This document shows positions 35,962 to 44,545 of a stretch of 64,000 nt of DNA, in pieces. Made by a program: the position numbers and the translations under genes. How positions within the stretch are numbered: the stretch's first letter is position 1; each line of letters opens with the position of its first letter. The notes beneath the pieces were generated by a model that ran no database searches, was not told the origin of the DNA, and saw nothing but the letters and a program-made list of their open reading frames with translations. Source of the DNA: Paenibacillus sp. yr247 (lineage in GTDB: Bacteria; Bacillota; Bacilli; Paenibacillales; NBRC-103111); the NCBI RefSeq assembly GCF_900103825.1, contig NZ_FNIF01000003.1, positions 272,947 to 336,946 on the forward strand, written 5' to 3'.

Positions 35962-36585
35962 CTATCTTTTTTTCTTCATACTTTCCATCAGCGACTCGAA
36001 GTTTGGATGGTTAGTCCAGCGTTCGTACCATTTCGGGCTGAGTTCCTTGACAAAATCAAGAAATAGTTCCGCTTCTTCTCCCATGCCTTTGATCAACTTT
36101 TTCGGCAGCCAGACGGGCTCTTTCTTAATCACATGGACTACGTCTATTGCCTTCATTCCTTCGCCGGGCAGAACATAAATATGACGCGTTGCGTGGTCGA
36201 AACGATTAAATCCCAACTGTTCGAAAGTGTCTAATAAATGAATGATTCTTCTGCACAAGTCTTTTGTCAAAGGGTAATTTTGCAAATAATCCAACAGAGA
36301 AGGGACCTTCAAATATTCCATCACAATATAGTTGGTGCCCCAAAAAAATACTTTCGGACAAATGCCGGCCTTGCCGCCCAATTGTAAGGCATTCAATTCC
36401 TTTATCGGGCTTTCATTCTCGAAATATATTTTTACGCAGCGCTCATCATCAATCTGGAAAACTACACCTTGCTTGCCTGCTCCCAATAATCTGAAAGTTG
36501 TCGGATTGTCAATCTTGATGTTGTAGGGCGGTTTCCATACACGGATTTGTTTCACTTTCTCCATGATCTCCTTTTCCAAAGCCAT
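35962..36585 (-). CDS. Atypical protein-kinase-like protein
   Basis: 207 aa behind GGGAGGTG. Gly loop LLGAGKQGVVFQ, Lys in RCVKIYF, hinge VMEYLK, catalytic-loop-like NRFDHATRHIYVLP, metal Asp in KAIDVVHV. Close paralogue of the protein at 6862. Same motif GCTTGGACA lies upstream of both. It sits between two kinase genes and the giant repeat protein gene, on the same strand as the latter but after its terminator. Confidence 0.8.
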   Translation of the reverse strand: MALEKEIMEKVKQIRVWKPPYNIKIDNPTTFRLLGAGKQGVVFQIDDERCVKIYFENESPIKELNALQLGGKAGICPKVFFWGTNYIVMEYLKVPSLLDYLQNYPLTKDLCRRIIHLLDTFEQLGFNRFDHATRHIYVLPGEGMKAIDVVHVIKKEPVWLPKKLIKGMGEEAELFLDFVKELSPKWYERWTNHPNFESLMESMKKKR

Positions 36586-36640
36586 TGGCTTTTCACCTCC
36601 CTCACCTTGTTGCTGATTTCATTCTAACGAATTGATTTGA

Positions 36641-36649
36641 TATTCTATG
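36641..36649 (-). promoter_or_regulatory. Candidate sigma-K -10 box for the kinase-like gene
   Basis: Minus-strand CATAGAATA fits CATANNNTA 56 bases upstream of the start codon. No good -35 AC at the right spacing. Confidence 0.28.
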
Positions 36650-36690
36650 AAATACTCATATGTTTTGAAACGGTATTTGTCCAAGCGCAC

Positions 36691-36722
36691 AAAAGGATCA
36701 TGCGCAGTGGCACGATCCTTTT
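36691..36722 (-). terminator. Terminator of the giant repeat-protein gene
   Basis: AAAAGGATC and GATCCTTTT pair with extended TG/CA, loop near GTGGCA-type bases; minus-strand tail is T-rich. It lies 12 bases after the stop. Confidence 0.75.
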
Positions 36723-36733
36723 CTAGCAGATTA

Positions 36734-39700
36734 CTATGCTCTTGATCCTACAGAAATCCAGTTAATAATGCCATAAACATCCGGCGAGAACCGTGCTCGC
36801 ACGACTGACAATTGTGCGGAATCCGTCTGCTTTTGTTTAATAACTGCATAACAGGATGGATGGCTAGCTGTAGCTGTCAGAACATAATTTACATCCGCAT
36901 ATGGTTCGTCAAATACAATGTTTACTTCCACGATTTCGTCGAGCACCTTAAATTCAAAAGGAACCAGACCAAATTGTTGAACAGATGCAGGTTTCACAGC
37001 AGAAAGCTGTATCGACTTGAAGCTCAGCTTAGTCTCATCCACACTGCCTGCAGCCAGGTGCTCACTGCTAACCGCTCCAGCAGTCAATTTACTTGCGTCT
37101 ACACTGCTTGGAGCCAGATGATAGCTGCTGATTGATCCGTATGCCAGTTTACTTCCATCTATACTGCCTGTCGCTAGCTTGCCGCCGGATATTGCCCCTT
37201 CCGACAGGTGCTCACTGCTTACGGCACCAATAGCCAACTTACTGCTGTCTACACTACCTGAAGTAAGTTTTGAGCCGTCCACAGCGCCTTCCGCGAGATG
37301 ATCGCTGCTCACAGCACCAACACTCAGCTTGCTACCGTCCACAGCTCCGTCCGCTAGATGCCAGCTGCTGACTGCGCCTGCTGTCAATTTACTGCTGTCT
37401 ACACTTCCTATCGTCAATTTACTGCCATCCACACTGCCTGCTGCCAGCTTCGTTGCATCAACGGAACCGACAGCCAGATGCCAGCCACCTACTGTACCAC
37501 TTGCCAGCTTACTGCCGTCCACACTGCCTGAAGCCAGCTTCGTTCCGCTCACAGCGCCGTCGGCCAGATGCACATCGCTAACAGCACCTGCTTTCAGTTT
37601 AGTGCCGTCAATACTATCTATGGATAGCTTCGATCCGTCCACAGCGCCTTCCGCAAGATGAACGCTGCTCACTGCACCAGCTGCCAGCTTACTGCCATCC
37701 ACGCTGCCTGCAGCCAGCTTCGTTTCATTCACCGCGGCGTCGGCCAAATGCACACCGCTAACGGCACCTGCTTTCAGTTTAGTGCCGTCAACGCTATCTA
37801 TGGATAGCCTCGATCCGTCCACAGCGCCTTCCGCAAGATGGACGCTGCTCACTGCACCAGCTGCCAGCTTACTGCCATCCACGCTGCTAGCCGATAAGTG
37901 ATAGCTGCTGATTGCCCCTGATGCCAGCTTACTGCCATCAATACTGCCTGCAGCCAGTTTTGCGCCGAACAATGCACCATCTGCTAAATGGTCGCCCATC
38001 ACGGCTCCTGGGGATAATTTACTGCTGTCTACACTATTTGCAGCCAATTTACTACTATCGATCGAGCCATCCACGATATGACTGCCGTTAACCGAGCCTG
38101 CTGTCAGCTTGTTACCATCCACACTGCCAGCTGCCAGCTTCGAAGCATCCACCGCACCGTCTGCGAGATGATAGCTGCTCACTGCACCAGCCACCAGCTT
38201 ACTGCCATCTACACTTCCAGTTCCCAGCTTCGCGCTTGTAACTACGCCAATACCCAGATGTTCGTTACTGATTGCACCATCGATTAGTTTGCTGCCATCC
38301 ACGCTTCCCAGGGCCAGCTTTGTTCCGTTCACCGCTCCTGCTGCGATATGATCACTATTTATAGCACCTGACACCAGCTTGCTGCTGTCTACACTTCCGG
38401 GTGCCAGCTTCTTTCCGCTTATCGCTCCATCAACAAGATGATCCGTGTTCACAGCACCAAGTGCTAGCTTGCTGCTTACTACACTGCTATCTGCCAGCTT
38501 TGACTCATTCACGATACCTTCGACCAGATGGTTTCGGAATACAGCACCCTCAGCCAACTTGCTGGCATCAACTGCGCTGTCCGCAAGATGTTCACGTTGG
38601 ATGGCGCTTGAGATCAGCTTACTGCTATCCACACTGCCTGAAGCCAGTTTGGCTCCATCAACAGCTCCATCCGATAAATGCTCGTTATTCACTGCACCAG
38701 CAGTCAGCTTGCTGCTATCCACGCTGCCCGTTGCTAGTTTCGCGCCATATACTGCGCTATCCGCAAGATGATAATTGCTTACGGCTCCAAGCACCAGTTT
38801 GCTGCCGTCCACTGAATTCGCAGCGAGGTTATCGTTTTCTACAGCACTAGCAGCCAGGTGCTCGTTACTAATAACGCCTAGTCCAAGCTTCGCTCCGCTC
38901 ACAGAACCGTCAGCCAGATTCACATTCATGACAGCACCTGTTGTCAGCTTCGTGCTATCGACACTTTCCTTCGCTAGCTTAGCATTGCTCACAGCACCAT
39001 CAGCGAGATGTTCACTGTTTACTGCGCGTACTGCCAGCTTAGCGCTGCTGATCGCACCATCGGCTAAATGCCTCGAGCTAAGCGCGCCGGCAACCAGTTT
39101 ACTCCCATGGATACTTTCATTCGCAAGCTTTGCTGCTGTTATGGCACCATCCGCGATATGCTCGCTATGAACAGCTCTGCTAGAAATCTTTCGACTCGTT
39201 ACACTGGAATCAACTAATTTGGATTCTGTAACTGCGTTCTCTTCTAGTTTGCCAGTTGTTACCGCATGATCCTGCAGAATCCAAGCAGAGACAGATCCGG
39301 CCTGCAGATGCTGCATGCTAACCGAGCCGTTAGCCAGCTTTTCTTCCGTTACTGCTCCTTGTGCAAGCGTCTCTGTTGTTATGGATTGCTCGGTAAGCTT
39401 CGTGCCGTCTAAGCTCCGATCTGCAAAAATGCCAAGTGTAATCGAGCCTTGGGCCAAGTGCTCCGATGAAATCGAACCTGCCTTAATGTGAGTGCCTTCA
39501 ATAATACTTTCTTGCAGATGACGTGTTTCGATTGACATAGACGCGATTTTGGTACTTGTCACTGCTTCTTCAGCAATTTTGCTCGTAGTAATGGTCTGAT
39601 CTTGCAGATGTTGTGTTGTAATAGCTTCCTCAGCGATATGCTCACGATGAATAGCCGACTGTTTGATCTGTTCATCGCCAATCGCACGATTCCCAACATG

Positions 39701-41854
39701 CTTGGAGCGAATAACACCTAAGCCCAGTTTATCACTGGTAATGACTGCATTTTGGAGATGTACCGTACCAATAGTACCCTGTGAAACGTGTATGCCTAGT
39801 ATGGCTCCGTCTGTCAAATGCTCACTGCCAATGATACCCGGCTGCAAATGATCGGTAGTGATCGTGTTTGCTGCTATCTTATCGGACGTCACACTTTCTT
39901 CCTTCAGTTTCGATGCATCTACACTGCCATCCGATAATTTCTCTGTCGTCACGGCTCCCTCTTCGAGTTTAGAGCCAGAGATAACACTATCGGCAAGATG
40001 TGTGTTCTTGATGGCATTCTCGCTAATATGTCTTTCTTCTATGATGCTGTCAGCCAACTTGCTTGATGTAATGGACTCAGCTTGAAGCTTCGAACTAGAA
40101 ATAATGCTATCTGCCAAATGCCAATTCTGAATCACTTGCTGACGGATATGTTTTCCCTCAATCGAACTCTCAACCAGTTTCGATGAGGTGATCGATTCAT
40201 CTTGTAGCTTTGAATTGGAGATCACATGATCGGAAAGATGTTCGTTCTGGATCGCTTGTTGAGAAATGTGCCATTCTTCAATTGCATTTTCTGCCAGTTT
40301 GGCCGATGTAATCGATTCGTCCTGTATCTTCGAATTAGAAATGACATTGTCTGCGAGATGAATGTTTTGTATCGCTTTCGGGCGAATATGCTTTTCTTCT
40401 ATTGCATTTTCAACTAATTTAACCGATGTAACCGATTCATCCTGCAGCTTCGAGTTGGAGATGACATTGTCTGCGAGATGAATGTTTTGTATCGCTTTCG
40501 GGCGAATATGCTTATCTTCTACTGTATGATCAGCTAATTTGGCTGAGGTAATCGATCCATCCAGAATCAGATTCGTATAGATGGCGCTGTCAGCGATATG
40601 TTCGGCCTGTATGGCGCTTGATGCAATGTGCGAGGTTCTAATTGAACCATCAGCAATATGCTCTGCTTGGATAGAAGTATTCAACAAATGCTTGGCTTCA
40701 ATGGATTGAGGGGCGATTTTCTGATTAGTCACGGCTTGATTGGCTAGCTTTTCCTCTGTGATTGCAAATGGTGCTAATTTATCCCATGTAATAGAGTTAT
40801 TTTCCAGGTGGTAGCCTTCTATCGCTCCATCAGCAATATGTGTTGCTTCAATCTGACTTGGTGCTATGCTTCGGCTCTGTACGCTTCCATCGGCTAAATG
40901 CTCGTTGAAAATAACTTTAGGCTGGAAATGAACGGAGCAAATGCTTGCATTGGCAATTTTCTCTTCCGTTACGGCTTGATCTCTTAACTTATCCGTTGTG
41001 ATGGATGCATCCATCAGTTTGGCGGTGTCGATACTATAATTGGACAAATGCTTAGCGTGTACGGAGCCGCTACGAATTTTTTCTGCTGTAATCGATTGGT
41101 TATCAATGAGCTCACTCGTAATCACAAGTTCTGATAAATGCTGCGGGAGAATGGAACCGTCCGCAAGCTTTAAGGAATCAATTGTATGATCGGCTAGCTT
41201 TTCCGCCGTAATGCTGTTATCAAGCAGCTTGCTTCCATGAATCGTGTGATCCTGAATTTTGTCGCCTGTGATGCTTAGCGGAGCGATATGCTCATCGTGA
41301 ATAATATGGTTTGCAATTTTTTCTCTTGTTACACTCCCTGGCGCCAGCTTCGAATGCTCAATAGCAAAATCCTTAATGACCTTGGTGCCTATACTTTGTG
41401 GCTTGATTTTACTCTCATCAACGGAACGATTGGCGATTTTCTCCCAAGTTACCGCTTCTTCAACAATATCATCTGTGTAAACAACTGGGTTTACGAATTT
41501 ACCTGTTTTACGTTCAGAAAGCAATAACAGCGGGGGCGCAGGTGTCGATGTATTAGAGAGACTTATCACTTGTTTATTCGGTTTGCCTGAATCACCTAAT
41601 GGGACTTTAATAGTTCCTTTGGATTGCGGTTGCGTCTGCGGTTGCGTCTGCGGTTGCGTCTGCGGTTGCGGTTGCGTCTGCGTCTGCGGTTGCGGTTGCG
41701 TGTCATTCAGAGCAGCCTTTTGACTCGTTTCCACTTTCTCCTGCTTAACTGAAGCAGGTGATGGTTCACTATCATCGAGCCATTTAAGCTCATTCGTGCT
41801 GGAGTTCACTTTTTGCACATAAGGCCTTACTCTGGTGCTCTTACGCTTACTCAT
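36734..41854 (-). CDS. Giant decapeptide-repeat spore-surface protein with WIAG-type tail
   Basis: 1706 aa from the ATG behind GAGAGGAG; longer frames upstream overlap the next gene. Residues 1-50 are basic/polar, 51-78 are Gln-Pro/Gln-Thr repeats, then about 147 decapeptides [AS][VI]xxxKLAxG alternating with xxxHLAxG (residues ~134-1608), and a ~98-residue globular tail ending NWISVGSRA, like the WIAG-tail proteins of Paenibacillus. The repeat resembles phage-fibre decapeptides (AVTTAKLADG type), which fold as beta-solenoid or triple beta-helix fibres, so a ~150-rung filament is plausible. Very Ser-rich, with many Ser-Gly, so a good glycan acceptor. No signal peptide. Sits between GT4/CotSA-like and kinase genes. 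Confidence 0.88.
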   Translation of the reverse strand: MSKRKSTRVRPYVQKVNSSTNELKWLDDSEPSPASVKQEKVETSQKAALNDTQPQPQTQTQPQPQTQPQTQPQTQPQSKGTIKVPLGDSGKPNKQVISLSNTSTPAPPLLLLSERKTGKFVNPVVYTDDIVEEAVTWEKIANRSVDESKIKPQSIGTKVIKDFAIEHSKLAPGSVTREKIANHIIHDEHIAPLSITGDKIQDHTIHGSKLLDNSITAEKLADHTIDSLKLADGSILPQHLSELVITSELIDNQSITAEKIRSGSVHAKHLSNYSIDTAKLMDASITTDKLRDQAVTEEKIANASICSVHFQPKVIFNEHLADGSVQSRSIAPSQIEATHIADGAIEGYHLENNSITWDKLAPFAITEEKLANQAVTNQKIAPQSIEAKHLLNTSIQAEHIADGSIRTSHIASSAIQAEHIADSAIYTNLILDGSITSAKLADHTVEDKHIRPKAIQNIHLADNVISNSKLQDESVTSVKLVENAIEEKHIRPKAIQNIHLADNVISNSKIQDESITSAKLAENAIEEWHISQQAIQNEHLSDHVISNSKLQDESITSSKLVESSIEGKHIRQQVIQNWHLADSIISSSKLQAESITSSKLADSIIEERHISENAIKNTHLADSVISGSKLEEGAVTTEKLSDGSVDASKLKEESVTSDKIAANTITTDHLQPGIIGSEHLTDGAILGIHVSQGTIGTVHLQNAVITSDKLGLGVIRSKHVGNRAIGDEQIKQSAIHREHIAEEAITTQHLQDQTITTSKIAEEAVTSTKIASMSIETRHLQESIIEGTHIKAGSISSEHLAQGSITLGIFADRSLDGTKLTEQSITTETLAQGAVTEEKLANGSVSMQHLQAGSVSAWILQDHAVTTGKLEENAVTESKLVDSSVTSRKISSRAVHSEHIADGAITAAKLANESIHGSKLVAGALSSRHLADGAISSAKLAVRAVNSEHLADGAVSNAKLAKESVDSTKLTTGAVMNVNLADGSVSGAKLGLGVISNEHLAASAVENDNLAANSVDGSKLVLGAVSNYHLADSAVYGAKLATGSVDSSKLTAGAVNNEHLSDGAVDGAKLASGSVDSSKLISSAIQREHLADSAVDASKLAEGAVFRNHLVEGIVNESKLADSSVVSSKLALGAVNTDHLVDGAISGKKLAPGSVDSSKLVSGAINSDHIAAGAVNGTKLALGSVDGSKLIDGAISNEHLGIGVVTSAKLGTGSVDGSKLVAGAVSSYHLADGAVDASKLAAGSVDGNKLTAGSVNGSHIVDGSIDSSKLAANSVDSSKLSPGAVMGDHLADGALFGAKLAAGSIDGSKLASGAISSYHLSASSVDGSKLAAGAVSSVHLAEGAVDGSRLSIDSVDGTKLKAGAVSGVHLADAAVNETKLAAGSVDGSKLAAGAVSSVHLAEGAVDGSKLSIDSIDGTKLKAGAVSDVHLADGAVSGTKLASGSVDGSKLASGTVGGWHLAVGSVDATKLAAGSVDGSKLTIGSVDSSKLTAGAVSSWHLADGAVDGSKLSVGAVSSDHLAEGAVDGSKLTSGSVDSSKLAIGAVSSEHLSEGAISGGKLATGSIDGSKLAYGSISSYHLAPSSVDASKLTAGAVSSEHLAAGSVDETKLSFKSIQLSAVKPASVQQFGLVPFEFKVLDEIVEVNIVFDEPYADVNYVLTATASHPSCYAVIKQKQTDSAQLSVVRARFSPDVYGIINWISVGSRA
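37030..41455 (-). repeat. 30-bp/10-aa tandem repeat array
   Basis: About 147 units of 30 bp. The left part (C-terminal side) is regular with SVDGSKL/AVSSVHL alternation (20-aa period); the right part shows 40-aa higher-order units. For example, 53 identical bases recur 120 bp apart near 40341 and 40461, and an almost exact 180-bp duplication is seen at 37561-37700 against 37741-37880. Confidence 0.93.
41625..41705 (-). repeat. Gln-Pro/Gln-Thr simple-sequence tract
   Basis: Repeats of GGTTGCGTCTGC on the plus strand, encoding QPQTQ-type dipeptides before the decapeptide region; in-frame, length-variable. Confidence 0.85.
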
Positions 41855-41890
41855 AGACTCCTCTCCATTTCTCCAAGAATTAGTCACTTG

Positions 41891-41918
41891 TAACATATTC
41901 AAGCTTGGAAAGAGATGT
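41891..41918 (-). promoter_or_regulatory. Candidate sigma-K promoter for the giant repeat protein
   Basis: Minus strand AC-N17-AATATGTTA, which matches sigma-K (AC - CATANNNTA) except for C to A at the first -10 base, about 37 bases upstream of the ATG. Confidence 0.3.
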
Positions 41919-41958
41919 ACGTTAGCCCGAAAAAATGTGCGCATACCTAGGTAAATAG

Positions 41959-43125
41959 TTATTTCCCCAACATGCTTTTGTATAAGTCGTACCGCACCTC
42001 GGCTGCCTTTTCCCATGTAAATAACTGATTAACTCTTTGAATACCCAGCTCCCCCATGGCCCGCCTGAGCTCTTCATTTTCTAACAATCGCAGTAAATAT
42101 CGAGGAAGATCCGCTTCTAAGCCTTCAAAATCAATTAAATAGCCTACAGTCCCATCAGCAATAACCTCCTGAATGCCTCCTGAGCGTGTTGCCACTACAG
42201 GTATACCGGAAGCCATTGCCTCTACGTTAACTAATCCAAAAGCTTCTCCCTCTTCAGATGGGACTGTTACGACATCAGCGATGTGATACCATTTTGGAAT
42301 GTCTAAATGAGAGACATAAGGTATAAACCGTACATGCTGCGGCATCGTACTGCCTTCTCTGTACAACCTTTTCACATATTCAGTTAATCGGCGAGATCCG
42401 TAAAAGGCGCTTCCAACCAGAACTAAAACCGTGTTCGGTTCCGTTTCTATAATGGTCTGCATCGCTTTCAAAAGGTGGTGCACGCCTTTTTTCGGAATTA
42501 GGCGACCGACGAATAGAATGATCTTACGATTCTCGTAGCCTAGCTTTTGAAGCAGTTTTCTGCGAGATTCACTCCCCTCTGGAGACCATCTCGATGTGAA
42601 TCGGGAAACGTCCACTCCCAGATGTTGGGTAACAATTTTATGAGCAACAGACGGGACCTTATCCCGTACGGACTGTTTCAAATAATCACTATTTACGATA
42701 ATGACATCAGTCGCGGCTAAGCATTCTGTTAATTGTTTACTTGAGATATGAGGCTTGGAAATAAACAAATTAGAATGCAACACCAGACTTATTACGCATC
42801 TTGGATAACGCTTTCGCAAGTATCTTACGAAGTGCGGTCGATTTTCAACTTGAATGATAGCAGGCTTAAGATTTGCGATCTGTTGACTAATGGCGGATAT
42901 ATAGGATAGGGGGCTTTCATAACGGACTCTTATATAAGTACTTCCACCTCGAACTTCACGCATCGGTTGATAGGACGTTTTCCTCCCTAGCACATAAACC
43001 GGCATTCGCTTCACTAGGTGCTCGGCTGTTTTCTGCACAACTTGTTCAACTGAGCTGCTAATTCCTGAAGGTACGGGAAATGAACCCGGCGTAACGATTA
43101 CAACACGCATGGATCTCTGACTCAC
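41959..43125 (-). CDS. GT4 glycosyltransferase, CotSA-like
   Basis: 388 aa; GTG start behind GGGGG at 8 bases. N-terminal RVVIVTPGSFPVPSGISSSV, C-terminal donor site VTVPSEEGEAFGLVNVEAMASG near residue 285. Layout and length resemble CotSA, the Bacillus subtilis spore-coat GT4. Located next to YheC/D and the giant repeat protein, so it probably glycosylates spore-surface protein. Final residues end 104 bases before the repeat-protein start, and the GT is upstream in the same direction, probably one transcript. Confidence 0.85.
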   Translation of the reverse strand: MSQRSMRVVIVTPGSFPVPSGISSSVEQVVQKTAEHLVKRMPVYVLGRKTSYQPMREVRGGSTYIRVRYESPLSYISAISQQIANLKPAIIQVENRPHFVRYLRKRYPRCVISLVLHSNLFISKPHISSKQLTECLAATDVIIVNSDYLKQSVRDKVPSVAHKIVTQHLGVDVSRFTSRWSPEGSESRRKLLQKLGYENRKIILFVGRLIPKKGVHHLLKAMQTIIETEPNTVLVLVGSAFYGSRRLTEYVKRLYREGSTMPQHVRFIPYVSHLDIPKWYHIADVVTVPSEEGEAFGLVNVEAMASGIPVVATRSGGIQEVIADGTVGYLIDFEGLEADLPRYLLRLLENEELRRAMGELGIQRVNQLFTWEKAAEVRYDLYKSMLGK

Positions 43126-43159
43126 ATGTAATTCCCCCTTTCAATGTATCGCCTTCTTC

Positions 43160-43188
43160 TATACATATGCGGATATAAAGGCAAAGTT
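43160..43188 (-). promoter_or_regulatory. Candidate sigma-K promoter for the CotSA-like gene
   Basis: Minus strand AC-N16-CATATGTATA, near the sigma-K consensus, about 40 bases upstream of the GTG start. Confidence 0.35.
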
Positions 43189-43294
43189 TGGGTATTCGTC
43201 CCGCTTCTTCGGGAAAGTATCAGCATCCGTACAAACAAGCTGCTTTACTTTTCCATAAGCTGTATTGGAGCCGCTATCTTTCAATGAAAAATAA

Positions 43295-43378
43295 AGCATA
43301 ACTTACACTGAAAGCTTTCTGGCGAAAAACTCTAAGCATAATCTTTCGAAGCCAGTTTTTCTGGCGAAAAACTCTAAG
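43295..43378 (+). repeat. Two degenerate copies of the 42-nt leader repeat
   Basis: TTCTGGCGAAAAACTCTAAG recurs at 43317-43336 and 43359-43378, 42 bases apart. The second copy has the intact AGTTTTTC-TGGC-GAAAAACT stem (43354-43373) and runs straight into AAGGAG. The unit is the same as at 13545-13670, 30 kb away. Confidence 0.9.
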
Positions 43379-43389
43379 GAGTGAAGTAG

Positions 43390-44490
43390 ATGGTAAATCC
43401 CTATGTGGGTATTTTAGTCAACAATTCCTTGTACACAGGCATTCCCCTGGGGAATACAAAATATGAAGCCATTCAATATTACAGTGATGCAGGCAAGGAA
43501 TATGGCATCACTCCCTGCTACTTCCGCATGCAAGATGTACGAATCGATACGATGAAGGTCCATGCATATATTCAAAAAGGGAGTCAATATATCCGAGAAT
43601 GGATCGAAATGCCCAAAGTCATTCATAACCGAGCAATTTACTTAGATCATGCTTCTTATGAGGAACTGGAAAGCTGGACACAGCATGGCATTCATGTATT
43701 CAACCGTTGGAATAGGTACAGCAAACTGCAAATCCACCAATTTCTTCTACAGGATGAGCTCATTAGACCTCATCTGCCTGGTACTTATCCAGCCACCATG
43801 AAAAATATGAAAATCATGATGAGTGCCTACGATTCTATCATTATTAAACAGACGAACTCTAGCATCGGACGCGGCGTTATGAAGATGGATCGAGTTCCTA
43901 ACGGTTGGCAGCTTATTTATCCAGCTACATTAAGAATCAGCAACAAAATATGGCGTCAGCTTAGCTTTAGAAGACAACTTCCCTTGACCCTGCTACGCAA
44001 AATTCATAACCGTGGCTATATCTTGCAGCAGCGCTTACCTCTGGCTACTTTTGACGGGCGTCCATTCGATTTGCGTATCTCTGTTCAACGCGGGGCTTTC
44101 GGCGAATGGGGAGTGACAGGTATCGTAGCCAAAGTCGCTTCACGCAAGCTCTTCGTGACCAATGTCGCTCAGGGTGGCGAAGTACGAACACTGACCGATA
44201 TTCTAACAGCCGAGTATCCGTCTCTGGATCAATCTGCCGTGTTTGCGCAAATTACAGATTTTACACTTCGAGTCGCCAAGTTTTTAAGCATGAAACTCCC
44301 CCATTTGGCTGATCTTGGACTTGATGTTGGGATTACATGCGACGGATATCCGTTGTTCATTGAATGCAATAGTAAAGATCAACGGTATAGCTTCAGGGAA
44401 GCTAATATGATGGAAGAATGGAAAGCCACCTATTATAACCCTATTGCCTATGCCAAATTCTTATTAGACGGAGGCACCCCACCGCTTTAA
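43390..44490 (+). CDS. YheC/YheD family endospore coat-associated protein (ATP-grasp)
   Basis: 366 aa behind AAGGAG. Begins PYVGILVNNSLYTGIPLG; ATP-grasp features include IIIKQTNSSIGRGVMK near residue 155, FDLRISVQRG near 225, and DLGLDVGITCDGYPLFIECN near 315, the Mg/ATP site (E-x-N). This is the YheC/D family of Bacillus subtilis coat-associated proteins; the ligation substrate is unknown. Its leader shares the 42-nt repeat with the GT at 13683. Divergent to the CotSA-like gene, so the pair flank a regulatory region. Confidence 0.88.
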   Translation: MVNPYVGILVNNSLYTGIPLGNTKYEAIQYYSDAGKEYGITPCYFRMQDVRIDTMKVHAYIQKGSQYIREWIEMPKVIHNRAIYLDHASYEELESWTQHGIHVFNRWNRYSKLQIHQFLLQDELIRPHLPGTYPATMKNMKIMMSAYDSIIIKQTNSSIGRGVMKMDRVPNGWQLIYPATLRISNKIWRQLSFRRQLPLTLLRKIHNRGYILQQRLPLATFDGRPFDLRISVQRGAFGEWGVTGIVAKVASRKLFVTNVAQGGEVRTLTDILTAEYPSLDQSAVFAQITDFTLRVAKFLSMKLPHLADLGLDVGITCDGYPLFIECNSKDQRYSFREANMMEEWKATYYNPIAYAKFLLDGGTPPL

Positions 44491-44500
44491 TAGCGAAAAA

Positions 44501-44545
44501 AATAACACCGTGCCTTGCGCATATACGCGTAGGAACGGTGTTATT
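44501..44545. terminator. Bidirectional terminator
   Basis: AATAACACCG and CGGTGTTATT pair, with A- and T-rich flanks; the loop holds GCGCATATACGCG. Between convergent YheC/D and NagZ-like genes. Confidence 0.85.

Noticed and set aside
37329-40417. Several plus-strand ORFs within the giant gene
   Set aside because: Shadow frames of a 30-bp repeat; repeated composition, no start signals.
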